Below are positions 23,039-35,229 of a DNA stretch of 64,000 nucleotides, in pieces. The stretch covers positions 78,330,347 to 78,394,346 of the forward strand of contig NC_037089.1 of the NCBI RefSeq assembly GCF_002994745.2, in the 5' to 3' direction. The number at the start of each line of letters is the position of its first letter. Positions within the stretch are counted from its first letter, which is position 1. Position numbers and translations under genes: made by a program. The stretch is from Rosa chinensis (lineage: Eukaryota > Streptophyta > Magnoliopsida > Rosales > Rosaceae). The notes beneath the pieces are model-generated. The model ran no database searches and was not told the DNA's origin. It saw nothing but the letters and a program-made list of their open reading frames with translations.

Positions 23039-23413
23039 GGGGCGGATTCTGAAGAGGATGTCCGCAACTCAGAAAAAGTGCAGACGTCCCTCCTCCGGCA
23101 TCGAGAAGACGGCAATGGCTGCGCTGCGGTTGCCGGACGAACCCTCTGGACATCCTAGACCAGTTTGTAGTCGGGTGGACTCGCCAGCTACCACTTTCCA
23201 GTCGACCTTGATTGGACTACCATTTTGCAGTCGACCACGCTGCCCAGACCTCCGACCTCGATCTCTTGGCCTTCGTCTTCACTACAAACTGGTCTGGGAT
23301 GCCCTTGGCCTCCGTTCGGCAAGAGACGCGCCGTTGTTGGAGCTTGATCTTGGAGAAATCCTAGACGTCCGCACTTTTTCTGGGTTGCGGACGTCCTTTT
23401 CAGAACGCCTTGC
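23039..23413. mobile_element. Mutator-like MITE, 375 bp
   Basis: The two ends are long imperfect inverted repeats (GATGTCCGCAAC ... AAAAAGTGC against GACGTCCGCAACCCAG ... AAAAAGTGC). The flanking 10-mers ATCATGTCAA (23029-23038) and ATCATATCAA (23414-23423) differ at one base, fitting a 9-10 bp Mutator-type duplication. It is related to the outer MITE at 17430-22660. Confidence 0.75.
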
Positions 23414-23712
23414 ATCATATCAAATGGGAGCACTTGATGATTAATTTGCAATATTATTTAATCTGTAGGTGCGGTAGCCTGAATTGATACGCGATGAAAT
23501 TCGAGCAAGTAATGCATAAAAAAAGACTGCGCTTCTTCTGCAAAAAGAAAAAAGAAACCAAATATGGTTTGTACGTCAAAATCTCAAGCTGGATGGACAA
23601 GAACCTTTGCATTATTTTCGGTCCCAACAAGTGGTTTGATTTTGATTTAATCACAACTCGCATAATTATACAATAATCTCTTCTTCTTTTTCTGGCCAAG
23701 AACCTTTGTATA

Positions 23713-23745
<33 letters not shown>

Positions 23746-23947
23746 CTTATTTTATTTTTAAGGGGAAGAATCTTTTCTTTTCTTTGAACAGTATTCAAGT
23801 CTAGAATTAAGTAATTAACATTCAATCCATGCGGATGCCTGTGATGTAACAACTAAACAGTATATAATGATTCAATAGCTCTAAAACTTATAGTTGACCA
23901 TCTTAATTAAATCACATCAATTTAAAGTTTTTCAGAGACATATATTT
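23414..23947. other. No gene seen
   Basis: AT-rich sequence with a TG/TA microsatellite at 23716-23745. Confidence 0.4.
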
Positions 23948-25620
23948 TTTTTTTTTAATAGAAGTTGATTGTTATTCAATAAATAACAGCCAATTGACCA
24001 TAGCTTACAAAACTTACATAAGAATTCCGGCAAGAAAATCAGGTAAAACCTATCCAAGCTAAAGCAAACTAATTAATATCATTGGGAAGCTCACATTTAA
24101 GCAAGTCTGTCCAAGCATGACAAAACTTCACCTCTTACGGAAAGAAATCATTCAACTAGCCCTCACTTGCCAGACAAGTAATTGTGGTACAAGCAAGAAA
24201 CAAGAAACGTCATAACAGACTCATAGAAGCTTAGCCACGCTCACACAGGATTAAGACCTTAACCAAAATAATTTAAACAATAGACAACTTCTTCCCTTGC
24301 GAGTTGGAGCTTATATTTGCACCTGCATTATTGTCTTCATCATTCTTAGCTTCCGGAGTACGCTTAATCCTTCGTTTAGAAGGACGGCCCTTTTTCTTTG
24401 GAGCTGGTACCATAGAAATCGGGGCCTCCACTAATTCACCCAGTTGAAATTCCAGAGGTATAAATGCCAAACTAGGCTTAAAAGCCTTCTTTTTCACACC
24501 CAAGGTTGGATGTCTTCCTGTAGGCCCAAAACCCTCAAAATTGTTCCCATCAACATTGCAGCCCGGCCCAGCAAAGCCCAGCCCCAGCCCAGTTAACCCG
24601 GCGGTCAACCCTAATTCAAAGTTAGGGTTTCTCGCCTAATTTTCCAGAGCCAAGCCTGTCCTACTCGCAGCCGCCGAACCCGATCCCAGTACCAGTTGTC
24701 CACCACCTTCCAGCGTACCAACATTGTCCGGCACTCCAAGACCCGCCGCCACTACCATCTTCGGCCCCACGACCTCCACATATGCCATTGGAACCGATGA
24801 TGTCGGTGCCGAGACATCCTCTCAGTCCGTCACCAGCCCACAGTCCGACACAGCTAAAGCTCGCGCCTCCGCCTCCAGTCTGCCATCACATATACCCCCT
24901 CCATGATCGAAGAATCCACAAGCCGAACACAACCCGTGACATTTTTCATACTGGAGCTCCACCAACACAGAGATCGTCAGTGAGAATTCGAAAGTTCGCT
25001 GCGCCCAAATCCTTCGTCGAATGCCCTGTATTACACGGATCCTTCCGCTGCACTGCCCCCTGATAAACCCGAACGAAGGACCCCAACGCTCATCCAATTA
25101 GAGTTAAGGCCTTTTCGTTGCGAATAGCAATGCGCAACCCCTTCACCGCCACCAAAACCTCCAGAAGATGCAGTGGAGCCTCCTCGAGAGCCGAAACGCC
25201 GTCATAGTCTGCCAGCAACAACATAGAGTTGTTGTAGAACCATGGACCGCCTGAGAGAATCCGATTCTTCACCTCTCTATCCTTGAATTGGAAGACAAAT
25301 ATATCTTCCTCCTCCTACCAGATCAGAACTCTCTTCCTTAAACCCCAAACTATGGAGATTGCCGCCGAGAACGACGGGATCACTACCGTCTTCTTGGATA
25401 GACGCCGGCCACAAAGCTAGAAAAACGAATCATGGATTGCATCCTCTCCTCCAACAAGTCTCGCAATGACCCCCTCAGAAAGTGCAGGAGGAGCCACCGT
25501 GTTCCCCTCCGCCATCACGTCGCAAACTCGATCAATTGTGCAGAGGAACCCTAGTAGAGTAAAGTCAACAACAATTAGAAATTTCCTGAAAACATCTTGG
25601 GTTAACATGGTGGGAATGAA
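23948..25620 (-). mobile_element. Decayed LINE-type retroelement, minus strand
   Basis: The plus strand shows a T12-13 run at 23948-23960, a poly(A) tail for the minus strand. The minus strand then holds a LINE ORF1-like protein in pieces, but no reverse transcriptase was found, so the copy is internally deleted. No clear target duplication was identified. The 5' limit near 25620 is approximate. Confidence 0.6.
24273..25608 (-). pseudogene. LINE ORF1-like protein (DUF4283 + zinc knuckle) in fragments
   Basis: Three minus-strand pieces line up. An N-terminal piece ends near 25417. A piece with ILSGGPWFYNNSMLLLADYD (about 25090-25272) fits the GPW-F-N-LLLL signature of DUF4283. A piece with YEKCHGLCSACGFFDHGGGIC (about 24900-25000) fits the CCHC_4 zinc knuckle. 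A final 111-residue piece (24273-24608) has a basic KKKGRPSKRRIKR patch like an AT-hook. Frame changes between pieces show decay. The role would have been RNA binding for LINE transposition. Confidence 0.6.
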
Positions 25621-25884
25621 CTCCTAATTTAGTCTAATTTTAATTTAATTTTTACCCTCGATCCCTCACCACTTTGGGTAGAGACCTTGTATATGTTATT
25701 GAATTTTATGTTAAACATCATTACGAAAAATCATAAGGACATTGCCAATCCTGAGGGGTGCCAGCTAAGGCAAACACCTCTTATGGTGGGCCTCAGGGAG
25801 ATCTGAGTTTAAGTAGAGTATATGTATGTATGTATATGTGTATGTGTGTGTAGAGGCCCATTCTAGAGAGGAAATCCTTACTTT
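25621..25884. other. No gene seen
   Basis: Mostly AT-rich, with a short TATG microsatellite near 25820-25850. Confidence 0.4.
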
Positions 25885-26222
25885 AAGAATTTGAGGATTT
25901 TTACTATCTTACACTAGTATATGATCTAGTTCAATTATTTCAACCATTGATCCTTTAGATTTCTATGCAAGATTTGTGTCTACAAAAAATCAACTAAATC
26001 CATAATCATTTGGTCATTCAAGATTGTGTAAACAAATGTAGTTTGTTAGATAAAATTAAAACGAACATTGTGCTAATCAAATGGTTAAACGTTTTTCGAT
26101 TTGACTAATTTTTTGTAAGATTCATATGTTTTTATATAACTAAAGAATGAATGGCTTAGATTATGAAACTACATACAAAAAATAAAAATATCCTCACTTT
26201 CAAGTTTAAGGAGGTCATATAT
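25885..26222. mobile_element. MITE family B, copy 1
   Basis: From TTTGAGGATTTTTACTATC to CAAGTTTAAGGAGGTC it aligns by eye with 46590-46926 and, inverted, with 46935-47210. The ends are imperfect inverted repeats. Target duplication not resolved. Confidence 0.6.
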
Positions 26223-26223
26223 G

Positions 26224-26274
26224 TGTGTGTGTGTGTGTGTGTTGTGTGTGTGTGTGTGTGTGTGTGTTTGTATA
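26224..26274. repeat. TG microsatellite
   Basis: TG dinucleotides interrupted once by TTG. Confidence 0.95.
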
Positions 26275-26410
26275 ATCAAGATATGACGTCTTTAAACTCT
26301 TAAAGTGATGATGTTTTTATTTTTAGAATGGGAAATGGGAAAAAATGGGAAATCCGTACCTTTTTGCTTCGGTGCGGATATCCGCACCTGAGCAAAGTTG
26401 TATACACATA

Positions 26411-27773
26411 GGGTGGAATTCACACACCATTTTTCTCTATTCACACACCCCCTTTATTTTTCTATTACTTTAAATCAATTTTTTTTACAAATTACCCTAA
26501 CTACCCACTCTTGCAATTAAGTTTTTTTTTTTCTTTTTTCTTTTTTCTTTTTCTATTTGGCAATTCAATCATCCCCAAATCCTAAACCCTTATTTTCCCG
26601 CAGGCACAGAGGACTTCAAAACTTTTTTCGATTCTTTTTTTTTTTCCATCAAAAACTTCTCTAGCAATCATTCTATCTCTTTCATGTGATGCTTTGAAGT
26701 TCAATCAAAGCAGAACAAGTAACTTTAGACCCATCTTTGGAGAAAATTTTACAATTGATTTGCAATGGAGACATGTAAGAAAAATATGAGTTCAGTGATC
26801 ATTCGAGTCCCTTTGAATCTATCATTCCTGGTAAAATTCTAACTGAAATTATTTGGTGTATTTGAATCGATTGAGCAACTATAGAACTTTACAACAGCCT
26901 AATAATGATAGCCTTATGATTATAGAGATATGATTTTTTCTACTATATTATGCTAGAATACGAAAGATTTTGTCATAGGAAAATTATACAAATATGAGTT
27001 GAGGGGGTTTCAGAGATAAGGAGTGGTTGTTTGTGGGGGTGGGGCTGGGGGTGGGTTTCAGCAAGGGTTTGTGTTTTTTATTGAGGGTTGATTAGTTTTG
27101 ATGCTTCTAGTTACTCTTGTTTATTAGCTTTTATTTTTATGAAGCAATGTTGTGGACTGGTACATTGGTTTTTGTTATTTTCTACCAAAATAATTTAGGT
27201 AATTCATGCTCCAATATACATTATTGAAGTATTTGTGCTGACAATTTTATCATTGCTTCTAGTTGAAAGGAATTAAATGTGTTGAGATAAGGATAGCTTT
27301 CTCTTTGCTACTGTAAGTTCATGTGCAACTTTTTACTGTCTGGTTTTGCAGCCCCAACTATGGTTTATGCATTTCATTTTTATATACGTACCAACTTTTT
27401 ACCATCTATACATTTCAGTTCAGAAACTATAACTACTACTCTAAATAACCAACTAGTTATTGTATTGACATTCTCTTCATAATGTTGAATTAGATCCGGT
27501 ACCTTTTTACCTAACAATCAGAGTGTGGAGAGCAAAATCATATTTACTGCTGAAAATTAGTATTACTTGGAAGATCTTCGTATCATAATATCTTAGTATG
27601 TAGCAAAAAAATTGATTTATTGTATAATAATGGTTGATTCATGATTGACTTGCCAAATAGAAAAAAGAAATAAGAAAAAGAAACATAATTGCAAGGGAGG
27701 GTAGTTAGGGTATTTGTAAAAGAAAATTAAATTAAAGTAATAGAAAAATAGAGGGGGTGTGTGAATAGCACCA
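26411..27773. mobile_element. TIR element, about 1.36 kb, ~150-bp inverted ends
   Basis: The left end (CTATTCACACACCCCC, TATTTTTCTATTACTTTAA, ACCCTAACTACCC, TTGCAATTA, TTTTTCTATTTGGCAA in order) reappears inverted at the right end (27620-27773). The left end has the first ~25 bp duplicated. The interior has no recognisable coding region. Superfamily unassigned because the target duplication is masked by adjacent TA repeats. Confidence 0.75.

Positions 27774-27826
<53 letters not shown>
27774..27826. repeat. AT microsatellite
   Basis: About 50 bp of AT repeats between two TIR elements. Confidence 0.95.
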
Positions 27827-27829
<3 letters not shown>

Positions 27830-28203
27830 AGGGCCCTTCTAGTGAGGGATCTATTTTTTTGGGCATTTTAAGGGATAGCTTATTAAACCCACTTTTCGAT
27901 CACATATCCACATCTCCACCGTTCAGTTTTTAGGTCTATATGAGCAGATCACATCTGCAACTTTTCAGCCAAATTGATAATTATTAAAGCATTCAAAACT
28001 GCTATTTAAAATTATAAATATGAACGGTTTAGGTTTGACAAATTCAGTTTGTCCATTTATTTAAACTAGTTTGATATCTTCACGATCATCAATTTGACTG
28101 AAAATAAGCATATTTGATCTATACATTAGGACAAAAAAATTGAACGGTCAAGATGCCAAAATGTGGTGGAAAGTGAGTCCCACAAGAGATCCCTTAAGGG
28201 ATC
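27827..28203. mobile_element. Palindromic MITE family A, copy
   Basis: The left half (TTTTCGATCACATATCCACA, CACCGTTCAGTTTTTAGG) and right half (complementary, ending GAGATCCCTTAAGGGATC) are inverted copies of each other over roughly 180 bp. Related copies are at 28204, 45756, 46177 and 49415. Confidence 0.7.
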
Positions 28204-28680
28204 GATTATTAGACCAACTTTTTTTATCACAATTACTCCACAGTTCAATTTTTAGGTTTACATGAGTATATCACTTCTGTAAATTTTCATACAAATTGGT
28301 GACTATTAAGGTATCTAACTATATTAAATCATTTTTTTTTACTTTGTCAAGGGGAACCCAAAGGCTTTCTAGGCCCAAGATAAACTCCTTCGGCGCATGT
28401 GAAATGCTCCAACTGTGCATTGCAGCACAGTGCCTGACCACTTTAACTAGATTAAATCATTGGATAAACAAAATCTATCCAACCTGAACCGTTCGTGTTC
28501 ATAATTAGTAAATTACCATTATGAATACCCAAATGATCATCAATTTGGCTAAAAATTTACATAATTGATCTACTCATAAGGACATAAGAACTGAACTATT
28601 GAGATCCCAATATATGACTGAAAAGTTGGTATAATAAGCTATCCCTCAAATTGGCCAAAAAAAAGGAATCAACTTACTAG
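28204..28680. mobile_element. MITE family A copy with a SINE-like insertion
   Basis: A diverged family A MITE joined directly to the previous copy. Its left half ends at 28332 and resumes at 28445, the gap being a 112-bp retroposed insert. Confidence 0.6.
28333..28444 (-). mobile_element. SINE-like retroposon, 112 bp
   Basis: Flanked by a 15-bp near-perfect target duplication (AACTATATTAAATCA at 28318-28332, AACTAGATTAAATCA at 28445-28459). A T-run on the plus strand is a short poly(A) tail for the minus strand. The minus strand ends GGTTCCCCTTGACAAAG before the tail. A related GGGCCTAG(A/G)AAGCCTTTG segment occurs at 63185-63262. Box A and B were not clearly identified, so the SINE class is inferred. 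Confidence 0.65.
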
Positions 28681-28685
28681 AAGAG

Positions 28686-28686
28686 C

Positions 28687-28742
<56 letters not shown>
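28686..28742. repeat. CA/TA microsatellite
   Basis: CACACA followed by TATATA units. Confidence 0.95.
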
Positions 28743-28749
<7 letters not shown>

Positions 28750-28754
28750 TGATA

Positions 28755-28830
28755 TTTGTGTTAGCGTAGCGGTAACATGGCCTTTCTTGTGCCCTTGTAA
28801 TTGAGGTTTGAAGCCGTTGATTTAACATTA
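28755..28830 (+). other. tRNA-like fragment, possible SINE head
   Basis: TTAGCGTAGCGGTAA resembles a box A region and GGTTTGAAGCC a box B, with spacing similar to a tRNA-derived SINE head. It is not a complete tRNA gene: no acceptor-stem pairing was found. Target duplication not found. Confidence 0.3.
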
Positions 28831-29639
28831 AAAAAAGGAGATATTAATCATATTATTTAAACTTCATGAGATGCCGGCCACATATTAATTGTTTGCCTCA
28901 ATCCTTAATATATAATTTCAAGGCCACCCCTGCATAAAGAATACAATACTTAAATTTTCAGTTCATCGAAATGACTTAATTTCAAATCAATCACTCTGCT
29001 ACCTCAACTTCATATATTTTGACTCACGTTTACAGTTTTTCATGCCAATAGATTATTAAACAGAACGCTGTTAATTTTAACACAAGAAGTACCAAAGTGA
29101 ACAAAAAGGAGTATCAAGTTGAGGAATCAAAATAATAGTTCTGAAATTTAAAGTACAAACATGTCGATTAATTTACTGGACAAGTATGATTTCTCCATAA
29201 TAGAATAATGACAAAATAAGAAGAAGAAAAAAAGTTACTGATATTGAGATTATCAGGAGAAACTCCATACCTAAAAAAAAGTTGCTATGTTAAAAATAGA
29301 CACTGTTTTATATATTCTGTTTCATTTGTTTGATTGCCACGGATAAGTGTAGTAAAATAAAGGATAAATGGGGTATATCAAATTTATATTATCTATTATA
29401 TCCGTATGTCTTCTATTTTGCTACTGATAAACCATATTCAATAAGGAAAAAAATAAATTATTTTAATAATTTCCTCTTTTATCTCAAACGAAATTCAATA
29501 TTTGAATTTTTTCCTCCATTTACATTAGAATGAAAATTTTATATTTTAATTTTTCTGCTTTTATCTCAAACAAAATATATAAATCTAATCTTTTCCTCTT
29601 TTTTAGCAAAAGAAATATATATGTTTAATCTTATATCCC
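28831..29639. other. No gene seen
   Basis: AT-rich intergenic sequence. The open frame at 29330-29533 is low-complexity Y/F/K/N and has no family look. Confidence 0.4.
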
Positions 29640-30161
29640 AGACGTCAAACATCAAAGCATACAACGCATATAGTCGACATATTTGCATACTTCTGATCTT
29701 CCTTGTTTTATTCTTTTCTCTCTTAATTCCTTTTCTTTTCTTTGCAGAAGCTTTGCAGAAGAGCAGATCTGACTTTACTCCGTTTAACTCAGAAGATCAA
29801 GTTGCAATTGGTTGCAATCGCCTTCATCATCAGGTATTGAACCAATTTAGATTCAAATCGAGTTTTCTGTATTCAGATTTGAGATTTTTGTTTTTTAATT
29901 GAGCCATTTATTCCCTTGAGAGTTGGATTGATCTGTAGGGGTATGGATCAGATTGGCATGCAGAAACATCGGCGATGTCAAAATCGACGCTCACCGCTTC
30001 GTTCTTCGAACCCAAATTTCAATCCATGGTTAAATACGATTGGGAATGAATATGATATTTGGGGATAAAATTGAAAGGCTTTGTAGACGTTCTAGAATCT
30101 TTTTCAATATCCGTTTTCTGGTTGCTGGATCTGGCCTTGCACGATAGAGGAGAGAAGCTAA
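29640..30161 (+). pseudogene. Possible truncated 5' end of an unrecognised gene
   Basis: The region has gene-like texture: pyrimidine-rich leader, a GCAGAAG exon-like start near 29746, a donor-like CATCAG/GTATTG near 29834, an acceptor-like GATCTGTAG near 29939, then an ATG ORF of 41 codons (29943-30068). It is cut off by the MITE at 30162. I do not recognise the protein. Confidence 0.3.
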
Positions 30162-30509
30162 GCATCTCCAACCATATAGTTAAAAGTCAAAGTCATATGC
30201 AAAATATGACTTCCCTAATGTCATCACTATTCATTCAATTTTTGCATCTCCAACCATCTTTAGTCAAAAGTCAAAGTCATTTAATAAATTAATTATTTTC
30301 GAGAATTAATTAACTACAATTACAGCACATGCAGTAGGGCCCACCATTTTTCAGCCAAAGAAATTTGGCTTTCATTCTACAAACTTGAGTCAAAATGACT
30401 CAAGTTATGGCTCAAGAGTCAAAATAGCTAAAGCAAGAGCATGATTGGAGATCCCTCTACCAAAAAGCCAAAGTCAAAATGACTTATAGCTAAATTGTTG
30501 GAGATGCTC
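30162..30509. mobile_element. PIF/Harbinger-type MITE, 348 bp
   Basis: The ends are GCATCTCCAACC and (inverted) GAGCATCTCCAACA, with TAA on both sides (30159-30161 and 30510-30512), the 3-bp PIF/Harbinger duplication. AGTCAAAAGTCAAAGTC repeats fill both arms, and the left arm has an internal duplication starting near 30245. Confidence 0.8.
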
Positions 30510-30522
30510 TAAGGGACTCTTA

Positions 30523-33383
30523 GGGTGCGTTTGGGGGGGCTTTTTTGCTCCCCTGCTTATAAGCACCTGACCTCGAGGTGTTTGGTAAACCTGCTCTTGC
30601 CCTGCTTTTGGCAGAAGCTCCTGCTTCTTTTGGTCGAAAAGCCGAAGCCAGCACCCCCATGCTTTTAGAAGCAGGCCTGGCTTTTTCACTGTAGCGGGAG
30701 TTACTGTAGTTTAATGAAATTTTCAAAATACCGGGTTGTGTCCTCTCTTCCTTTCAGCAATTACACCACAATGCCATCAAACCCTTCTCTTCAAAAGTCG
30801 GGCTCCAACACTGCAATGAACTCCAGCGCCATCAAGCCATCTCGCCTCCTCTCATTCGTGTTCGAAGCCTCAATCCAACCCCCAGATTTTTGTACCAGGC
30901 TCTGAAAGTCGCAAGCTTTCCAGGTATTAATAACTCCTCCCTTTTCCATTTCAGTTCCTATTTCATCTTTCATTTCTCAATCTATGATTCCCTATATGGG
31001 TTCTTCTTTGATTCGCTTAATGCTTATCTGGGTCATGCTTCTATATTCAAATCCTTGTTTGCAATTGTTATTGAGTAAGCTTGATGGTTTATAAGTTCAC
31101 AGTTTCAACCAAGAAGCTGATTACTTTGTAGTTAAAGCTAGAATCTTGTTTGTCAAGAGGTGCTCGCCTCTTATTTCCTTTGTTTGTCTTTTCAATTACC
31201 AATTATATAGCTGCTACTTAATTTTATTCTGTATTGCTATGTGACATTGGGTTTCTGGGATTTGAAGAAGTGCATGTTTGATCTAGGATTTTGGTTTTTT
31301 TTTTTTTTTTTCAAATTTTGCTAGCTACAGATTGCTTGGTTTTCTAATGTTGGAAGAAATGAGTTTTTTCTTTGAGAAGCATACAATAGTAGAGTTTTGA
31401 ATTGCTTTAGGAGAGTTGTTTCTGGAATTTGAACTCAGTAGTGAGCTGCTGAAAATGTAATTGATCTTTAAACTGTTCTGCTTGTGTCCATCTCTACTTC
31501 TCCAATTAGGGAAAATTGATGGAGGAATCATAAGTGATGTATTGATGAGAAGAAGAATATGACTGGTTTTGTTTGAATGTATTGATCAAGGTACTGGTAT
31601 AACTGATCTTTACCTAGAAATAAAACTTTAGGACACACGCTTTACCCAAAAAAAGTATGAATGAGTTTGCTGCTTGAGTGAAGTTTCCATTCTTTGAGTT
31701 TTGCATTCAGGCCATACCCTCCTATTGGATTTTTCCTGAGATGGGCTGCTATTGTTTTTTGCTCTTTTTATTTTACTAAAGACACCAATTTCTGGAATTT
31801 GTTGGCTTCGTGTCCACCAAAAGTCGGTAACCTTCGTCACCATCAGCATCTGGATTGCTCCATTTCTTGTAGATTAAATGTTTTTTTCTTCTTTTGATTA
31901 GATGAAAAAATGAAATCATTGTCTTTGTTTTTTCCTCTCACCTCTGTGTTTTTGCTAGAAAAGTTAGATTTTATTAGCTTTAATTTTTTCTATATCATAG
32001 GTTTTACTGTTTTTAAAGGTCCTGGAGTGAACAATAGAGGCCTTCATTTGGTTTCTGGGTTCTATGTATTATTGAGATGCAATCTTTATGTATTAGCTTA
32101 TTCATTTACATATGAATTTATGATTAGGACTTGGCTTGTGAAAGAGCTGGGTTTTGGTAATGACATGTGGGTTTTGTCTATTAAGAAGTTTTCCTAGTGT
32201 AGTTTGGTTTGTTTCATATATAATGTAATGGTTGGTTGTTCATATGATTCATCATTTGTTTACTGGTCTAGTGATTAAGCACATTGTTTAATTCCCTATC
32301 TGAATAATACTGTTGGATAGAAGACTAATGCCAAGTAAATTATATTGCAACTCAATTACTCCTCAGATGCTATTGTAAAGGATCTATGATCTTAAACATG
32401 TTGATATTTGATTTGCTAGAATCAAGTTTTACATTTTTTTTGTCTGTTCTGCTGTAATCGGTTAACATCAGTGTCTTGCAGCACTATGGGTAATGGATTT
32501 TTATATTTTATTGCTACATATGTCAAGATTAGATGGGGTCATGAAATGTCCAGCCGTTTAAGACAGAAATTTACTATTGATTGCATACGCTAAATGATTC
32601 AAATACTGTCACAGTTCTAGAATCCTTCATTACTTGATGACATTGCTCGTTTGTGCTGTCATATGGCCTTTATCTTCTGCACTGCAAGAACTTAGCTATA
32701 ACTTATGGATATACCCCTATTTTCTTCCATAGGTACTAAAGCTTGGGCTACTTCTGATTGCGGAGACATGCACATCAATTTTCACGGTGAAGAAAGAGAA
32801 GGTGATGGGTTAAGTCGTGGGATAGAGATGGATGATGATGTAGAAGAAGAATATCATGGTCATGGTGCACAAGAAATGGAAATAATAAGAAATAGCATTA
32901 CTCAAAGTTTGATGAGTGCGCGTAATAACGTGAACATTTGAATATGTTATGATATTTTTTGTGGTTACTTGATGCGAACCAGAAACCAATTGTTATTAAT
33001 GTTACTAATATATGTGTATAAGTTATTTTTAAAATTGTCCAATATTAATCATATGCTCACAATAATTTATAAAAACTGAAAGTTGACAAAAATGAGTAAG
33101 GACATAATAAAGATTAAAAATAATAACAAAAGCATTTGATCAACATTGTATTACCAAACAATCAAGGTAAAATAATCACTCATGTCCAATTTGGTCATTT
33201 CACAAACAAAAATCACAAGCCAGTTTAAATTTACCAAACACTTTGTCACTGTTTTTTGCCATTGACAGCACTTAAAAAAAGCTAGTTTACCAAACACTCA
33301 GCTGCTTTGCTTTTCAGCTACTTTTTCTCAGAAATAAGCAGAAGCCAGCTTTTCTGAAAAGCACAGCCATACCAAACACACCC
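30523..33383 (+). mobile_element. PIF/Harbinger-like element, 2861 bp, non-autonomous
   Basis: The ends are GGGTGCGTTTGG and (inverted) GGGTGTGTTTGG, flanked by TTA (30520-30522 and 33384-33386). Both ends show further loosely related AGAAGC / GCTTTTC segments. Inside are a probable first exon at the left and a short acidic C-terminal-like exon at 32705-32941. The catalytic core of the nuclease is missing. It begins 13 bp after the MITE at 30162-30509. Confidence 0.85.
32705..32941 (+). pseudogene. Harbinger nuclease C-terminal-like exon remnant
   Basis: The last 50 or so residues are acidic and end HGAQEMEIIRNSITQSLM plus a short tail. This resembles the R-D-I-A-x-x-M-W C-terminal helix seen at the end of plant HARBI1-like nucleases, but the match is loose. 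The DDE catalytic residues are absent. Its position at the 3' side inside the PIF/Harbinger TIRs supports the call. Confidence 0.4.
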
Positions 33384-33386
33384 TTA

Positions 33387-34097
33387 TTTTGGCTCTATGA
33401 AATCAGCTGGGTTCTGAACTTCTGATGGAAATCTCTTTTGCAGTATTATACGAAGTATCTGTACTTTGTACAAAATACAAAAAATAATAATAATACGGTA
33501 TGAGAAATCAGAAACGTAAATAAAATAAGATAAAGAACAAAAGAAAAAAAAACTGAAAAAAAAAAAGTAAAATAAAATAAAAAGAAATTAAGAAAAAAAA
33601 GGAAAAAGATAAAATAGAAATTGAAAAAAAGAAATTATAGATAATAGAAATGTGCTGGGACCCACAGAAAAATAGTGATACGGAAGAGTAAAGGGTATGA
33701 TTTGGTCAATAGCACCGGCAATAGAGAATACAGTTAGCCAATCCGTGGCTGCACCGTCTGCTTTACCTATTAGACACTGTTATTAGTGTGTATTGCCTCA
33801 ATTGATACGGATAAAAAACAGCGTGCTATGAGACAATTTTTAGTAGTTAACTAATCGGTAATGGTTAAAATTGACTCAAATTCTTATAAATTCATAGACA
33901 ATGTCCTCATTTTTCATTTTTATATGTGAGATCATATTCTTAACAGTACATTCACATGCATCAATTATGTTACTTTGATAGCAATTGGTATCTTAGTCTT
34001 CTGCCAAGTCTTTTTTTTTAATACTGCTGATTTGTTATTACAAACGAACACGCAAATGGGAAATGAAAAAAAAACACACACACACGATTCTTTTATC
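33387..34097. other. Upstream region of the ankyrin/PGG gene
   Basis: AT-rich, with A-rich low-complexity sequence at 33470-33650. No repeat family recognised. It should hold the promoter of the gene that starts at 34320. Confidence 0.4.
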
Positions 34098-34103
34098 TAT
34101 AAA
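34098..34103 (+). promoter_or_regulatory. Putative TATA box of the ankyrin/PGG gene
   Basis: TATAAA in the context ATCTATAAATCAGAGG, about 220 bp before the start codon at 34320. A transcript start near 34130 would give a leader of about 190 bases. The TTAACAG just before the ATG could be a leader-intron acceptor, but no donor was settled on. Confidence 0.45.
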
Positions 34104-34319
34104 TCAGAGGTTTAGTTCTGTATTTTCTACACATAGAACTCAGAAGCTAGCTACCGATTTCTGAAGATAGCTAGCCCCAAACAAATCAGAGAGTAATACA
34201 TAGTGTTACTGTTTCAATTCCCTCTAATTTCCTTGGTTGTTTTCATATTTATATATATGCTCTCGAAGCTCCACTGACATGAATTATATCATCTTGTATG
34301 ATTAACAGATTGTTCGAGC

Positions 34320-35198
34320 ATGGCTGCCCCAGTTGTCCCCAGTTTGATTGTCAATGAACTTCTTAACAAAAACAACTACGAAGCTTGGAGTTTTCGGGTC
34401 GAAACCTATTTAAGAGCTAAAGGTCTTTGGGGTATTGTAGAAGACGACGCTGAGCCTCATCTTAAAGGCAAAGATAAACGTGAGGCTTGGGACAAGATCA
34501 ACGCTGAAGCTCTGCATGCAATTCATATTTGTTGCGGAAATGAGGCCTTTTCAGCTATCAATGGCGAAACGTCAGCCAATAAAGCCTGGAAGACTTTGGC
34601 TGAATACCCAGGTATGTATATGGAATTATGGATGCATCTCTCTTCGTTGAAGCCAGATATATATGCCTTATACACGTGCTATTATTATTATTCTTTTCTC
34701 TTAAACCCCACCCATTCCACCCTTCATGGGCCTCGAACATATGACCTCTCAATTGAGTTAATTGGGAAGCCATTGTCTTATCATACAACCCCACCAAACA
34801 CACGCAGCCCATGCATGCTCTATTGTTGAAAAGATAAAGAAAAAATTAAAAAAAAAAGTGAAAGTTTTCTTGCACCACTTCTTCTATTTTATGCTAGTTT
34901 TTATTGACACATGCGATGCATGTGTTAAACAGTTTTATTTTTATTTTTATTTTTACTTTTTAGAGAAAAAAAGTAGGAAGTTACAACTGTAAAATGTGAG
35001 AAGTTATATCGGTAGAAAGTGGGATGAATTTCCTTTTTTTTCTGAATTTTTATTTATATATATATATTTTTTACTATTTACCAAAACACCTCTCATATAT
35101 TAAAAAGTATTTTAAATTAAACCTATAGTCTAAGGATATTTACGTAAATTCACAGCCACTTTGGCTAACAAAGTGGGTTCTCTTAATAATAGTATAGA

Positions 35199-35229
<31 letters not shown>

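Noticed and set aside
28755..28830. Complete tRNA gene
   Set aside because: Box-like motifs exist but there is no paired acceptor stem or anticodon arm, so it is listed only as a tRNA-like fragment.
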